Of a DNA stretch of 53,959 nt, positions 24,298 through 32,112 are shown one piece after another; the first letter of the stretch is position 1, and each line of letters opens with the position of its first letter. Under the pieces are notes generated by a model that worked only from the letters and a program-made list of their open reading frames with translations, was not told where the DNA came from and ran no database searches. A program made the translations under genes and the position numbers. This stretch comes from Planctomycetia bacterium (GTDB lineage Bacteria > Planctomycetota > UBA1135 > GCA-002686595), in contig SXKQ01000108.1 in the NCBI GenBank assembly GCA_005778045.1, forward strand, positions 1 through 53,959. The letters run 5' to 3'.

Positions 24298-25452
24298 CTA
24301 GAGGTCGCGGGCGCGCGAGCGCGGCCAGAGGACGGACTGCGGCACTCCGATCACCGCCGAGAGCGGGATCGGGCCCCACTCGCGGCTGTCGCGGCTCTCA
24401 GCGGAGTTGTCGCCGAGCAGGAACAGCTCATCGGGGCCGAGCACTTCGGGTTCGTCGACGCCGAAGCGACCCAGTCTGAACCAGGTGGTGTCGCGCTCGA
24501 CGCGCACGTGGCGCAGCTCGAGGTCGAGCTCGTCGCCGCCGAGCTCGATGCGCGGCAAGGCGTGGATCATGCCGCCGTCGGGAGTGCGCGGCGTGGGCGA
24601 GTTGCGCGGGTAGCGATAGCGCAGGCAGTCGACGCGTCCCGCGACGTCGAGTGCGAGCTCGTTGTCGCGGTTGGAGAAGCGCATGCGAATCCACGGCTCT
24701 TTGCCCGGCTCGACTTCGGTGACGCCGAGCACCTCGGGCGCGCTGTCGCCCGCGCCGGAGCGCGTCGCGCGCAAGAGGCGCGCGCGCAGTCGCCCCTCGT
24801 CGGCGCGAGACAGCTCGGCCCAGAACAGGTCGCCTTCCTCGCTGAGGCGCACGAGAAACGTGCCGAAGCTCGCGGCCGGACGCAGCTCGAGCTCGACCAA
24901 CACGTCGTTGACGGGATTGCGGCCGTCGACGCGCGTGCCGTCGGGCGAGAGGACGTCGTCCTGCAAGCGCGGTCGCAGGCGCGCGAACACGCCGCGCGCG
25001 CCGCGTCCGTCGATGCGCCACGCGCCGCCCTCGGATTCGCTCCAGCGCGGGCGATCGAAGTGAAACAGCGCATCGAGCGCGTGCAGTCGCGAGTCGAACA
25101 CCGGCACCCATGGGGCGCGGGGCACGTCGCCCTCGAGCAGGCGACCGCCGACATAGAGGTCGCCACCAGAGAGCTGCACGGTCTCTCCGGGCAACCCGAC
25201 CACGCGCTTGACGATCGGCGCGCGCTCGCCGGGGCGCTCGAGCACGACCAGATCGAAGCGCGAGAGAGACGGCCGGCGCTCGAAGCGCACGAAGACGCGG
25301 TCGCCGTCCTCGGGGTCGCCGTGCAGCGCTGGCTCCATGGACCGACTGTCGACGAGAAACAAATCGCCTACGAAGGCGCGCAGGGCCAGCACGACGAGGG
25401 CCGGCACGAGCAAGGCCAGCGACAGCGCCCAGAGCGAGCGGCGCGGCCTCAC
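24298..25452 (-). CDS. lepB: Signal peptidase I with a ~190-residue insertion
   Basis: Membrane serine protease that cleaves Sec signal peptides at the outer face of the inner membrane. One N-terminal TM helix (LWALSLALLVPALVVLALRA) precedes the nucleophile S38 in VDSRSMEPAL. The general base is K82 in APIVKRVVGLPGE. The late motif FLLGDNSAESRDSREWGPI has D348. The catalytic elements are intact, but about 265 residues separate K82 from D348 (about 135 in E. coli). The extra segment is beta-rich and charged, with no Cys pair; it resembles an added periplasmic recognition domain. The start is GTG at 25452. It is divergent from the exonuclease gene. Confidence 0.93.
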   Translation of the reverse strand: MRPRRSLWALSLALLVPALVVLALRAFVGDLFLVDSRSMEPALHGDPEDGDRVFVRFERRPSLSRFDLVVLERPGERAPIVKRVVGLPGETVQLSGGDLYVGGRLLEGDVPRAPWVPVFDSRLHALDALFHFDRPRWSESEGGAWRIDGRGARGVFARLRPRLQDDVLSPDGTRVDGRNPVNDVLVELELRPAASFGTFLVRLSEEGDLFWAELSRADEGRLRARLLRATRSGAGDSAPEVLGVTEVEPGKEPWIRMRFSNRDNELALDVAGRVDCLRYRYPRNSPTPRTPDGGMIHALPRIELGGDELDLELRHVRVERDTTWFRLGRFGVDEPEVLGPDELFLLGDNSAESRDSREWGPIPLSAVIGVPQSVLWPRSRARDL

Positions 25453-25604
25453 CGGCGACCCCCGCGGGGCCGGCGTCGGGTGGTCGCGCTGGCGGTGGGC
25501 GGGCGGAGGCGGGCCGGGAGGCGGAGCATGGGGCGGGAGGATACGCAGGCGCCGTGGGCGGGGTGAGTCGCGGGCTTGTTAGCCTTGGCGCCGCAAGGGA
25601 CGCC

Positions 25605-26231
25605 ATGGAGCCCAAGAAGCTGCTCGTCGTCGATCTGGAAGCGACCTGCTGGGAGCGCGGGGCGCATGTGCAGGAGCGGATGGAGACCATCGAGATCGGC
25701 GCCTTGCTCGTCGATCCGCACGGGTGCGCGCCGACGCGTGAGTTCCAGCGCTTCGTGCGCCCGAGCCGCTTTGCTTCGCTCTCGGCCTTCTGCACCCAAC
25801 TGACTTCCATTCGGCAGGAGGATGTGGATGTGGCGGAACCCTTCGGGCCAGCCTTCGAAGCCTTTCTGGCATGGCTGGGCGAGCCACAAGGGGTGCGCTT
25901 TGCCTCGTGGGGGGACTACGATCGGCGCCAGCTGGTGCGCGACTGCGAGCTCAGCGGCGTACCCTACCCCTTCATGGATGATACGTTGAACTTGAAGCAT
26001 ATTTGTTGCCCCAAGTTCGGCATGAAGCCCGGCGGGATGGCGCAAGCGCTGGCCCGGGCCGGACTGACGCTCAGTGGCACCCAACACCGCGCCCTTGACG
26101 ACGCCCGCAACATCCTGCGCATCGCCGAGCACGCCTTCGAGGGACGCCTCGACCTGCTCATGGCCTGCCCGCCCTCGCTCCCGCCCGAGCTGCGCACCCG
26201 TCCACGGTATCGACGAAGCTCGGAGGGCTGA
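25605..26231 (+). CDS. DEDDh 3'-5' exonuclease, ERI1/KapD-like
   Basis: A 208-residue protein starting at ATG 25605 (MEPKKLLVVDLEATCWERG). Exo I is DLEAT (D10, E12), Exo II is SWGDYDRRQL, and Exo III is HRALDDARN, so all acidic residues and the His general base of the DEDDh class are present. GMKPGGMAQALARAGL between Exo II and III matches the ERI1/KapD/3'hExo branch, whose eukaryotic members trim RNA; bacterial members are little studied. It is a cytoplasmic 3'-5' RNA or DNA exonuclease. It is a single gene followed by a 191-nt gap before the transporter run. Confidence 0.88.
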   Translation: MEPKKLLVVDLEATCWERGAHVQERMETIEIGALLVDPHGCAPTREFQRFVRPSRFASLSAFCTQLTSIRQEDVDVAEPFGPAFEAFLAWLGEPQGVRFASWGDYDRRQLVRDCELSGVPYPFMDDTLNLKHICCPKFGMKPGGMAQALARAGLTLSGTQHRALDDARNILRIAEHAFEGRLDLLMACPPSLPPELRTRPRYRRSSEG

Positions 26232-26346
26232 GCCGACGGGTCCGATATCCGCGGGAAAACCGCGGGAAGTGCCGCGGGGGGGCGGGGGCGCTGGTCGCTT
26301 GATCCGCGCGTCCGGGGGGCGCAAACTCGCGGGCCTATTTCCCCGC

Positions 26347-26413
26347 AGGTGGGACGCTCCCCCAATTCCCCGTCCTCGCGTCCCCCGCCTGATCCCACCT
26401 CCTGTCTAAGGAG
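26347..26413 (+). promoter_or_regulatory. Leader stem and strong Shine-Dalgarno upstream of the NhaD-like gene
   Basis: AGGTGGGA (26347-26354) can pair perfectly with TCCCACCT (26393-26400), enclosing 38 nt that contain a further GGGACG/CGTCCC complementarity. Eight nt after the stem lies AAGGAG (26408-26413), the best Shine-Dalgarno in the window, 9 nt before the ATG. The 5' arm itself looks Shine-Dalgarno-like (AGGTGG). Upstream, CCGCGG-GAAAA-CCGCGG at 26249-26265 adds another hairpin. This could be a structured leader that modulates the antiporter gene. No known riboswitch consensus was recognised. Confidence 0.35.
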
Positions 26414-26422
26414 CGGTCCCCG

Positions 26423-27895
26423 ATGTCCCATGCCATCCTCAAGCGCTTCCAGCGGGGCGCACCCCGGCTGGCGGCCCTACTGGCGCCGGCCCTGATCCTC
26501 GGCCTCTCGCCCTCGGCCCGCGCCGAAGGCAGCGAGAGCGTTGGCATGGGAGCCGCCATGCCGCTTTGGACCCTGATCCCCTTCGCGGCGATCCTGCTCG
26601 CCATCGCGGTCCTGCCGCTCTTCGCCGGCCACTGGTGGGAGCACAACAAGAACAAGGGCCTCGTCGCGGCGCTGTGCGGCGTGCCGGTCGCAGCCTACAT
26701 GGTGATGGCCCACGGCTCGGCGGGCACCCACGTGCTGCTCGAGAAGGCCCACGAGTACGTCTCGTTCATCTGCCTGCTTGGCTCGCTCTTCATCATCACC
26801 GGAGGCATCTACATCCGCGGCTCGCTGTCGGGGACCCCGCTCCTCAACACCGCGATCCTCGGCATCGGCGCGGTGATCGCGAGCTTCGTCGGAACAACCG
26901 GCGCCTCGGTGCTCCTGATCCGACCGCTCTTGCGGGCCAACGCGCCGCGCGAGCGCAAGGTGCACATCGTCGTCTTCTTCATCTTCATCGTGTCGAACTG
27001 CGGCGGCTTGCTGACCCCGCTGGGCGACCCGCCGCTGTTCCTCGGCGTCCTGAAGGGCGTGCCCTTCGGCTGGACCTTCAACCTGTGGAGGGAGTGGCTG
27101 CTGGTGAACGGCGCGCTGCTCGTGGTCTTCAACGTGTGGGACCAGCAGGTGTTCGCCAAGGAAGAGCGCGAGCGCCCTGGCTCGCAGCTCGAAGAAGTGC
27201 AGACGCACGAGCCTTTCAAGGTCGAGGGCAGCCTCAACTTCCTGTTCCTGCTCGGCGTCGTGTTCGCGATCTACGGCTCCGGCAGCGGCCTGTTCAACGG
27301 CGGCAAGCCGTGGCCGATCGGTGCCCAAGAGGCGCTGATGGTGCTGTGCGCGCTCGGCGCGTGGTTCACCACCAACGCCCAGAACCGCGCCCTCAACAAG
27401 TTCTCGTGGACCCCGATCGTCGAGGTCGCGGTGCTGTTCGCCGGCATCTTCGTCTGCATGGCTCCGGCGCTCGAGATCCTCAACGCCTGGGGCAAGGGCG
27501 ACCGCATGATCGCGGGCCAAGGCTTCGGCATGACCGCCACGTGGCAGTACTTCTGGGCCACGGGCGCGCTGTCGAGCTTCCTGGACAACGCCCCGACCTA
27601 CCTGACCTTCGCGGCCACCGCGGCCGGGCAGGCGGGCATTCCGGTCGAGGGCTCGACCTACCTCGGCGACCTGCTCGCCAAGGGTGACGCCGCGCAGGCG
27701 CTGATGATGGCGATCTCGTGCGGTGCCGTGTTCATGGGCGCCAACACTTACATCGGCAACGGCCCCAACTTCATGGTCAAGGCCATCGCGGAAGAGAACG
27801 GGGTCAAGATGCCCGGATTCTTCGGCTACATGGCCTACAGCATCGGGATCCTGATCCCGCTGTTCGTGATCGTCACTTTGGTCTTTTTCCTCTGA
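26423..27895 (+). CDS. NhaD-like Na+/H+ antiporter (CitMHS-type fold)
   Basis: A 490-residue inner-membrane transporter with a leading hydrophobic segment (LAALLAPALILGLSPSARA, possibly a signal peptide) and about 12 further TM helices. Conserved ion-transporter-superfamily motifs are VGTTGASVLLIRPLLRAN, SNCGGLLTPLGDPPLFLG, SSFLDNAPTYLTF and GANTYIGNGPNFMVKA. These form the two inverted re-entrant hairpins expected in NhaD/CitMHS carriers. The probable role is Na+ expulsion in exchange for H+; anion transport cannot be excluded. It opens a co-directional run of transport genes, 51 nt ahead of the APC permease. Confidence 0.85.
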   Translation: MSHAILKRFQRGAPRLAALLAPALILGLSPSARAEGSESVGMGAAMPLWTLIPFAAILLAIAVLPLFAGHWWEHNKNKGLVAALCGVPVAAYMVMAHGSAGTHVLLEKAHEYVSFICLLGSLFIITGGIYIRGSLSGTPLLNTAILGIGAVIASFVGTTGASVLLIRPLLRANAPRERKVHIVVFFIFIVSNCGGLLTPLGDPPLFLGVLKGVPFGWTFNLWREWLLVNGALLVVFNVWDQQVFAKEERERPGSQLEEVQTHEPFKVEGSLNFLFLLGVVFAIYGSGSGLFNGGKPWPIGAQEALMVLCALGAWFTTNAQNRALNKFSWTPIVEVAVLFAGIFVCMAPALEILNAWGKGDRMIAGQGFGMTATWQYFWATGALSSFLDNAPTYLTFAATAAGQAGIPVEGSTYLGDLLAKGDAAQALMMAISCGAVFMGANTYIGNGPNFMVKAIAEENGVKMPGFFGYMAYSIGILIPLFVIVTLVFFL

Positions 27896-27946
27896 AAGAG
27901 CCCGGAGCCGGTCGCGCGCGCCCTGCCGTGCAAGCGACCGGCAACC

Positions 27947-29833
27947 ATGCACTCAGGCCCTGCTTCCACCCAAGAACTGGCGCGCTCGCAAGGAGCGTCG
28001 CTGCGACAGCTTTCGCCGCTGCTCGTCTGGGCAGTCGTGTTCTCCGACATCGGCACGTCGATCTACTACGTGCCGGGGATCCTCCACCAGCAGGTGGGCG
28101 ACGCGGCGCCGCTGTTCGTCGCGGTCGCGCTAGTCGGCTTCGTGCTGCTCGCGCAGAAGTACATCGAGATCTGCTGGCGCCATCCCGAGGGCGGCGGCGT
28201 GGTCACGGTGGCAAGCGAAGCCTTCAGCCCGCGCATGGGTCTGCTCGGAGGCCTCCTGATCTCGGTCAGCTACTTCGTCACGAGCGCGATCTCGTCGCTC
28301 TCGGGCGTCGTGTACCTGGGCAGCCTGTTCCCATGGCTCGAGGGGCACGTCGTGTCCGTCGCGATCGGGGCGCTGCTCCTGCTCGCTCTGATCAACACGA
28401 TCGGAATCCGCGAGAGCGCGGTGCTCGCGCTGGTGATGGCTGCGGCCGCCTTCGTGGTCAACCTCGGCGTCATCGGCGCGACGATGCTGAAGCTCGGCCC
28501 TGAGGGCTGGGGCACGATGTTCGACACGGTCTTCGGTGGCGCGGAGCTCGGCGTACCGACCCTGCTCGTCGGCTACTCCAGCGCCTGGCTCGCCTTTTCG
28601 GGTCTCGAGAGCATCAGCCAGCTCAGCCCAGCGATGAAGCTCCCGATCAAGGTCACGGCGAGCAAGGGCATGAAGCTCGTGGTCGGCTCGATCCTGCTGA
28701 CCTCACCGTTCCTGACGCTGTTCACGGTCGGCCTGCTCGGCGCGGACATCAAGGGCGACGAGCTCAAGCAGGAGCGCTTCGTCAGCGAGCTCGCGCAAGC
28801 CTACGGCGGCTTCCCCGTGCGCGTCGCGGTCGTCGCGACCGCCTCGTCGCTGCTGCTCTTCGCTGCCAACACGGCGATCATCGGCGCCTACCACGTGTTC
28901 CTCGCGCTCGCCGACGCGCACTTCATGCCCGAGCTCGTCACTTGGCGCAACCGCCGCTTCGGCACGCCGCACGTCGCCATCGCCATCGCGACCTTGGTTC
29001 CGATCCTGATGGTGCTCGTCACGGGTCGCGACCTCGTGATGCTCGGCAACCTGTACGCCTTCGGCCTGCTCGGCGCGTTCGTGCTGACTTCACTCGGACT
29101 CGACCTGACGCGCTGGCGAGAGAACGATCGCGGGCTCAAGTTCTGGCTCGGGGTCGCCACCACCGGCATGGTCGTCGTCGCGTGGTTCACCGCGCTGATG
29201 GTGAAGAAGGACGCCACAATCTTCGGCGGGCTGCTCGTGATCGGCGGCCTGCTGTTCGCGATCGGCACCCAGCAGAAGTGGTTCACCGACTGGTTCTACG
29301 GGACGCCGCTCTTCAGGCGCATCGCGTACGAGACGATCGAGCAGTCCGAACAGGAGCTCGAGAGGGGCGAGACCGAGATCTTCAGCCTTGCTCAGGCCGA
29401 GAACATCGTCGCGCTCTACCCGTCGCACACGCTGGTCGGCATCCGCTCGACGAACGACGCACTGTTGCAGGAGGCGATTCTGCGCGAGAAGGGCCTCGGC
29501 GGGACCACGATCTACGCGCTCTTCATCGAGGAGCGGCCGGGCCTGTTCGTGCGCAACAGCGAGGTCGACTCGCCGAAGAGCTCCGGGGCCGAGGGCCCGC
29601 TGCTCGACGCGGCGCGCAAGGCTGAACGCCAGGGCATGAATCTGATCCCGATCTGGACGGTGAGCTACAACGCCGTCGAGGGCATGGTGCGCGCGGCCGA
29701 GACGCTCGGCGTCGACGCGGTCATGGTCGGCGCGACCCAGCGCAGCGCGGTCTACAACCTGATCCGCGGACACGTCGTCAACGGACTCGCGAAGCGGCTC
29801 CCGCCGCATATCAAGATGGTGCTCTGTGGGTGA
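27947..29833 (+). CDS. APC-family permease with C-terminal Usp-like domain
   Basis: A 628-residue protein. Residues ~25-460 form about 12 TM helices of the amino acid-polyamine-organocation type: LLVWAVVFSDIGTSIYYVPG is helix 1 with its unwound glycine region, then RHPEGGGVVTVASEAF and GYSSAWLAFSGLESISQLSP. The C-terminal ~150 residues (ENIVALYPSHTLVG, TTIYALFIEERPG, LIPIWTVSYNAVEGMVRAAE, VDAVMVGATQRSAVYNLIRG) follow a universal-stress-protein fold, often an ATP/AMP- or c-di-AMP-linked sensor in transporters. An amino acid or potassium-like substrate is possible. The last 8 nt overlap the TerC gene, so the two are co-translated. Confidence 0.85.
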   Translation: MHSGPASTQELARSQGASLRQLSPLLVWAVVFSDIGTSIYYVPGILHQQVGDAAPLFVAVALVGFVLLAQKYIEICWRHPEGGGVVTVASEAFSPRMGLLGGLLISVSYFVTSAISSLSGVVYLGSLFPWLEGHVVSVAIGALLLLALINTIGIRESAVLALVMAAAAFVVNLGVIGATMLKLGPEGWGTMFDTVFGGAELGVPTLLVGYSSAWLAFSGLESISQLSPAMKLPIKVTASKGMKLVVGSILLTSPFLTLFTVGLLGADIKGDELKQERFVSELAQAYGGFPVRVAVVATASSLLLFAANTAIIGAYHVFLALADAHFMPELVTWRNRRFGTPHVAIAIATLVPILMVLVTGRDLVMLGNLYAFGLLGAFVLTSLGLDLTRWRENDRGLKFWLGVATTGMVVVAWFTALMVKKDATIFGGLLVIGGLLFAIGTQQKWFTDWFYGTPLFRRIAYETIEQSEQELERGETEIFSLAQAENIVALYPSHTLVGIRSTNDALLQEAILREKGLGGTTIYALFIEERPGLFVRNSEVDSPKSSGAEGPLLDAARKAERQGMNLIPIWTVSYNAVEGMVRAAETLGVDAVMVGATQRSAVYNLIRGHVVNGLAKRLPPHIKMVLCG

Positions 29834-30755
29834 TACGGTTCTCTGGCTCGTGTTTGGCGGAATCGTCGCCATCTCGATGGCGCTCGATCTCGGCGTGTTC
29901 CACCGCCAAGCACACGTCATCGGGTTCAAGGAATCCCTCGGCTGGACGCTGGTGTGGATCGTGCTCGCGACCGCTCTCGGGGGGCTCGTGTGGTACGAGA
30001 AGGGTTCGGACTCGGCCGCGGCCTACGCCACCTGCTACCTGACGGAGAAAGCGCTCAGCGTCGACAACCTGTTCGTGTTCGTCGTGCTGTTCAAGTTCTT
30101 CCGCATCGCGCCGGAGAACCAGCACCGCGTGCTCACGTGGGGCATCGTCGGCGCGCTCGTCATGCGCGCCGTGTTCATCCTGCTCGGCGTCGAGCTCGTC
30201 GAGCGCTTCCACTGGACGACCTACATCCTCGGCGGCTTCCTGCTCATCACCGGCATCAAGCTGGCCTTTCAGGAGGACAAGGAGATCGAGCCGGACAAGA
30301 ACTTCGTGCTGCGGCTCTCGCGACGCTTCCTGCGCGTGACAGCTGACTTCGACGGCTCACGGTTCTTCGTGCAGCGCGAGGGGCACTCCTACGCGACGCC
30401 GATGTTCCTGTGTCTGCTCGTGGTCGAGGCCACGGACGTGCTGTTCGCCGTCGACTCGGTGCCAGCCGCGCTCGGCATCACCCACGACCGCTTCGTGCTC
30501 TACAGCTCGAACGTCATGGCGATCTGCGGCCTGCGCGCCCTGTACTTCGCCGTGGCGGGGCTGATCGGCCTGTTTCACTTCCTCAAGCACGGCCTCGCGC
30601 TGATCCTCGTGTTCGTCGGCGTGAAGATGCTGCTCGCGCACTGGTACAAGATCCCGATTCCCTGGGCGCTCGGCGCGGTGCTCGGCATTCTCGCGTTGTC
30701 GGTGGTGCTCAGCCTGGTGTTCAAGAAGCGCGATGACGCTCCCGGTGTGCAATGA
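29826..30755 (+). CDS. TerC/Alx-family membrane protein
   Basis: A 309-residue protein with about nine TM helices. The two family signature segments carry membrane acidic residues: YLTEKALSVDNLFVFVVLFK and LLVVEATDVLFAVDSVPAAL. In E. coli the related Alx exports Mn2+ and is induced at alkaline pH; TerC relatives confer tellurite resistance and assist metalation of exported proteins. The GTG start at 29826 overlaps the APC permease end by 8 nt, and the stop overlaps the next start (ATGA at 30752). A manganese-export function is inferred from family and context. Confidence 0.92.
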   Translation: MGDTVLWLVFGGIVAISMALDLGVFHRQAHVIGFKESLGWTLVWIVLATALGGLVWYEKGSDSAAAYATCYLTEKALSVDNLFVFVVLFKFFRIAPENQHRVLTWGIVGALVMRAVFILLGVELVERFHWTTYILGGFLLITGIKLAFQEDKEIEPDKNFVLRLSRRFLRVTADFDGSRFFVQREGHSYATPMFLCLLVVEATDVLFAVDSVPAALGITHDRFVLYSSNVMAICGLRALYFAVAGLIGLFHFLKHGLALILVFVGVKMLLAHWYKIPIPWALGAVLGILALSVVLSLVFKKRDDAPGVQ

Positions 30756-32047
30756 GCTCGGGCGGCGGCCACAACCGGATCCTCGCGGGCCTCGGTCTGG
30801 GCGCCTTGTGCGGCGTCGTGGCCAACACGCTGGTCGCGGATTCGCCGGATGCGCGCCGCACGCTCGACATCGCGATCGACACGGTTGCACACCCGATCGG
30901 GCAGATCTTCCTGCGCCTCCTGTTCGTGGTCGTGCTGCCGCTCGTGTTCGCCTCGATCGCCGTCGGGGTCGCGAGCCTCGGCGACATCCGCAAGCTCGGC
31001 AGTCTCGGTGCGCGCACACTCGGCTTCTTCGTGGTGACGTCGGCCGCGTCGGCGGTGCTCGGCATCGCGGCGCTGCATCTGCTGCAGCCCGGCGCTGGCT
31101 TCGATGCGACGACGGTGGCCGAGCTGCAGGCGAAGTATGCCGGTGACGTGAAGTCGCTAGCGGACAAGGCCGCCGCGGGCGCGCCGCTCGACCTGCTTGG
31201 GCGCGTGAACCAGATCCTGGACATGTTCCTGCCGCGCAACCTGCTCAAGGCTGCCGTCAACATGGAGATGATCCCCGTGATCATCTTCGCGCTGCTGCTC
31301 GGCGCCGCGCTGACCTTCGTCGAGACGCGCAAGCGCGAGCTGCTGTCCACGGCGCTCGAAGGCGTCTCCGACGCGATGGTGACCGTGGTCGGCTTCGCGA
31401 TGAAGCTCGCGCCCTACGCCGTCTTCTGCCTGATCTTCGGGGTCACCGCACGCTTTGGCCTCGGGCTGCTGCAGAAGCTCGGGCTGTACGTAGGCATCAT
31501 CCTCGCCTGCTACCTGATCCAGCTGCTGGTGCTCTACCCGCTGCTGCTCACACTGCTCGCACGGCGCAACCCGTGGCAGTTCCTGAAGGACGCCATGCCG
31601 GTCATGGTCACCGCGTTCTCGACCTCGTCAAGCAACGCGACGCTCCCGACCTCGATCCGCGTGGCTCAGGAATCCCTCGGTATCCGCCCGAAAATCGCCG
31701 GCTTCGTGCTGCCGCTTGGCGCGACGATGAACATGAACGGCACAGCGCTCTTCGAGGGCGCGGTGGTGCTGTTCGTGGCGCAGGTGTTCGGTATCGAGCT
31801 CTCGCTCGGCACGCAGGTCATGGTCGTCGGGATGTGCGTGCTGACGGCGATCGGCGCCGCGGGCGTGCCCGGTGGCTCGCTGCCGCTGCTCATGGGCGTC
31901 ATGGCACAGGCTGGCGTGCCGCCGGATGGCATCGCCATCGTGCTCGGCGTCGACCGTATCCTCGACATGGGCCGCACCGTGACGAACGTCATGGGCGACC
32001 ACGTCTGCGCCGCCTACATCGATCGCGTCGACGCCGCGCGCTCCTGA
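30752..32047 (+). CDS. Dicarboxylate/amino acid:cation symporter (DAACS/GltP-like)
   Basis: A 431-residue glutamate-transporter-fold protein. HP1 carries the serine-rich tip STSSSNATLPTS. TM7 has ATMNMNGTALFEGA in place of the more common NMDGT. TM8 has GVDRILDMGRTVTNVMGDHV with the Asp and Asn used for substrate and Na+ binding. N-terminal HPIGQIFLRLLFVVVLPLVF is TM2. It should import acidic amino acids or C4-dicarboxylates with Na+. Its ATG overlaps the TerC stop by 4 nt, so NhaD-like, APC-Usp, TerC and this symporter probably form one transcript. Confidence 0.93.
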   Translation: MSSGGGHNRILAGLGLGALCGVVANTLVADSPDARRTLDIAIDTVAHPIGQIFLRLLFVVVLPLVFASIAVGVASLGDIRKLGSLGARTLGFFVVTSAASAVLGIAALHLLQPGAGFDATTVAELQAKYAGDVKSLADKAAAGAPLDLLGRVNQILDMFLPRNLLKAAVNMEMIPVIIFALLLGAALTFVETRKRELLSTALEGVSDAMVTVVGFAMKLAPYAVFCLIFGVTARFGLGLLQKLGLYVGIILACYLIQLLVLYPLLLTLLARRNPWQFLKDAMPVMVTAFSTSSSNATLPTSIRVAQESLGIRPKIAGFVLPLGATMNMNGTALFEGAVVLFVAQVFGIELSLGTQVMVVGMCVLTAIGAAGVPGGSLPLLMGVMAQAGVPPDGIAIVLGVDRILDMGRTVTNVMGDHVCAAYIDRVDAARS

Positions 32048-32112
32048 CCCAGCTGGCTCGCGCGATGCTGCGCCAGCCCCTCTCCCACCCTCTGAAAAAA
32101 GAAGACTACGAC

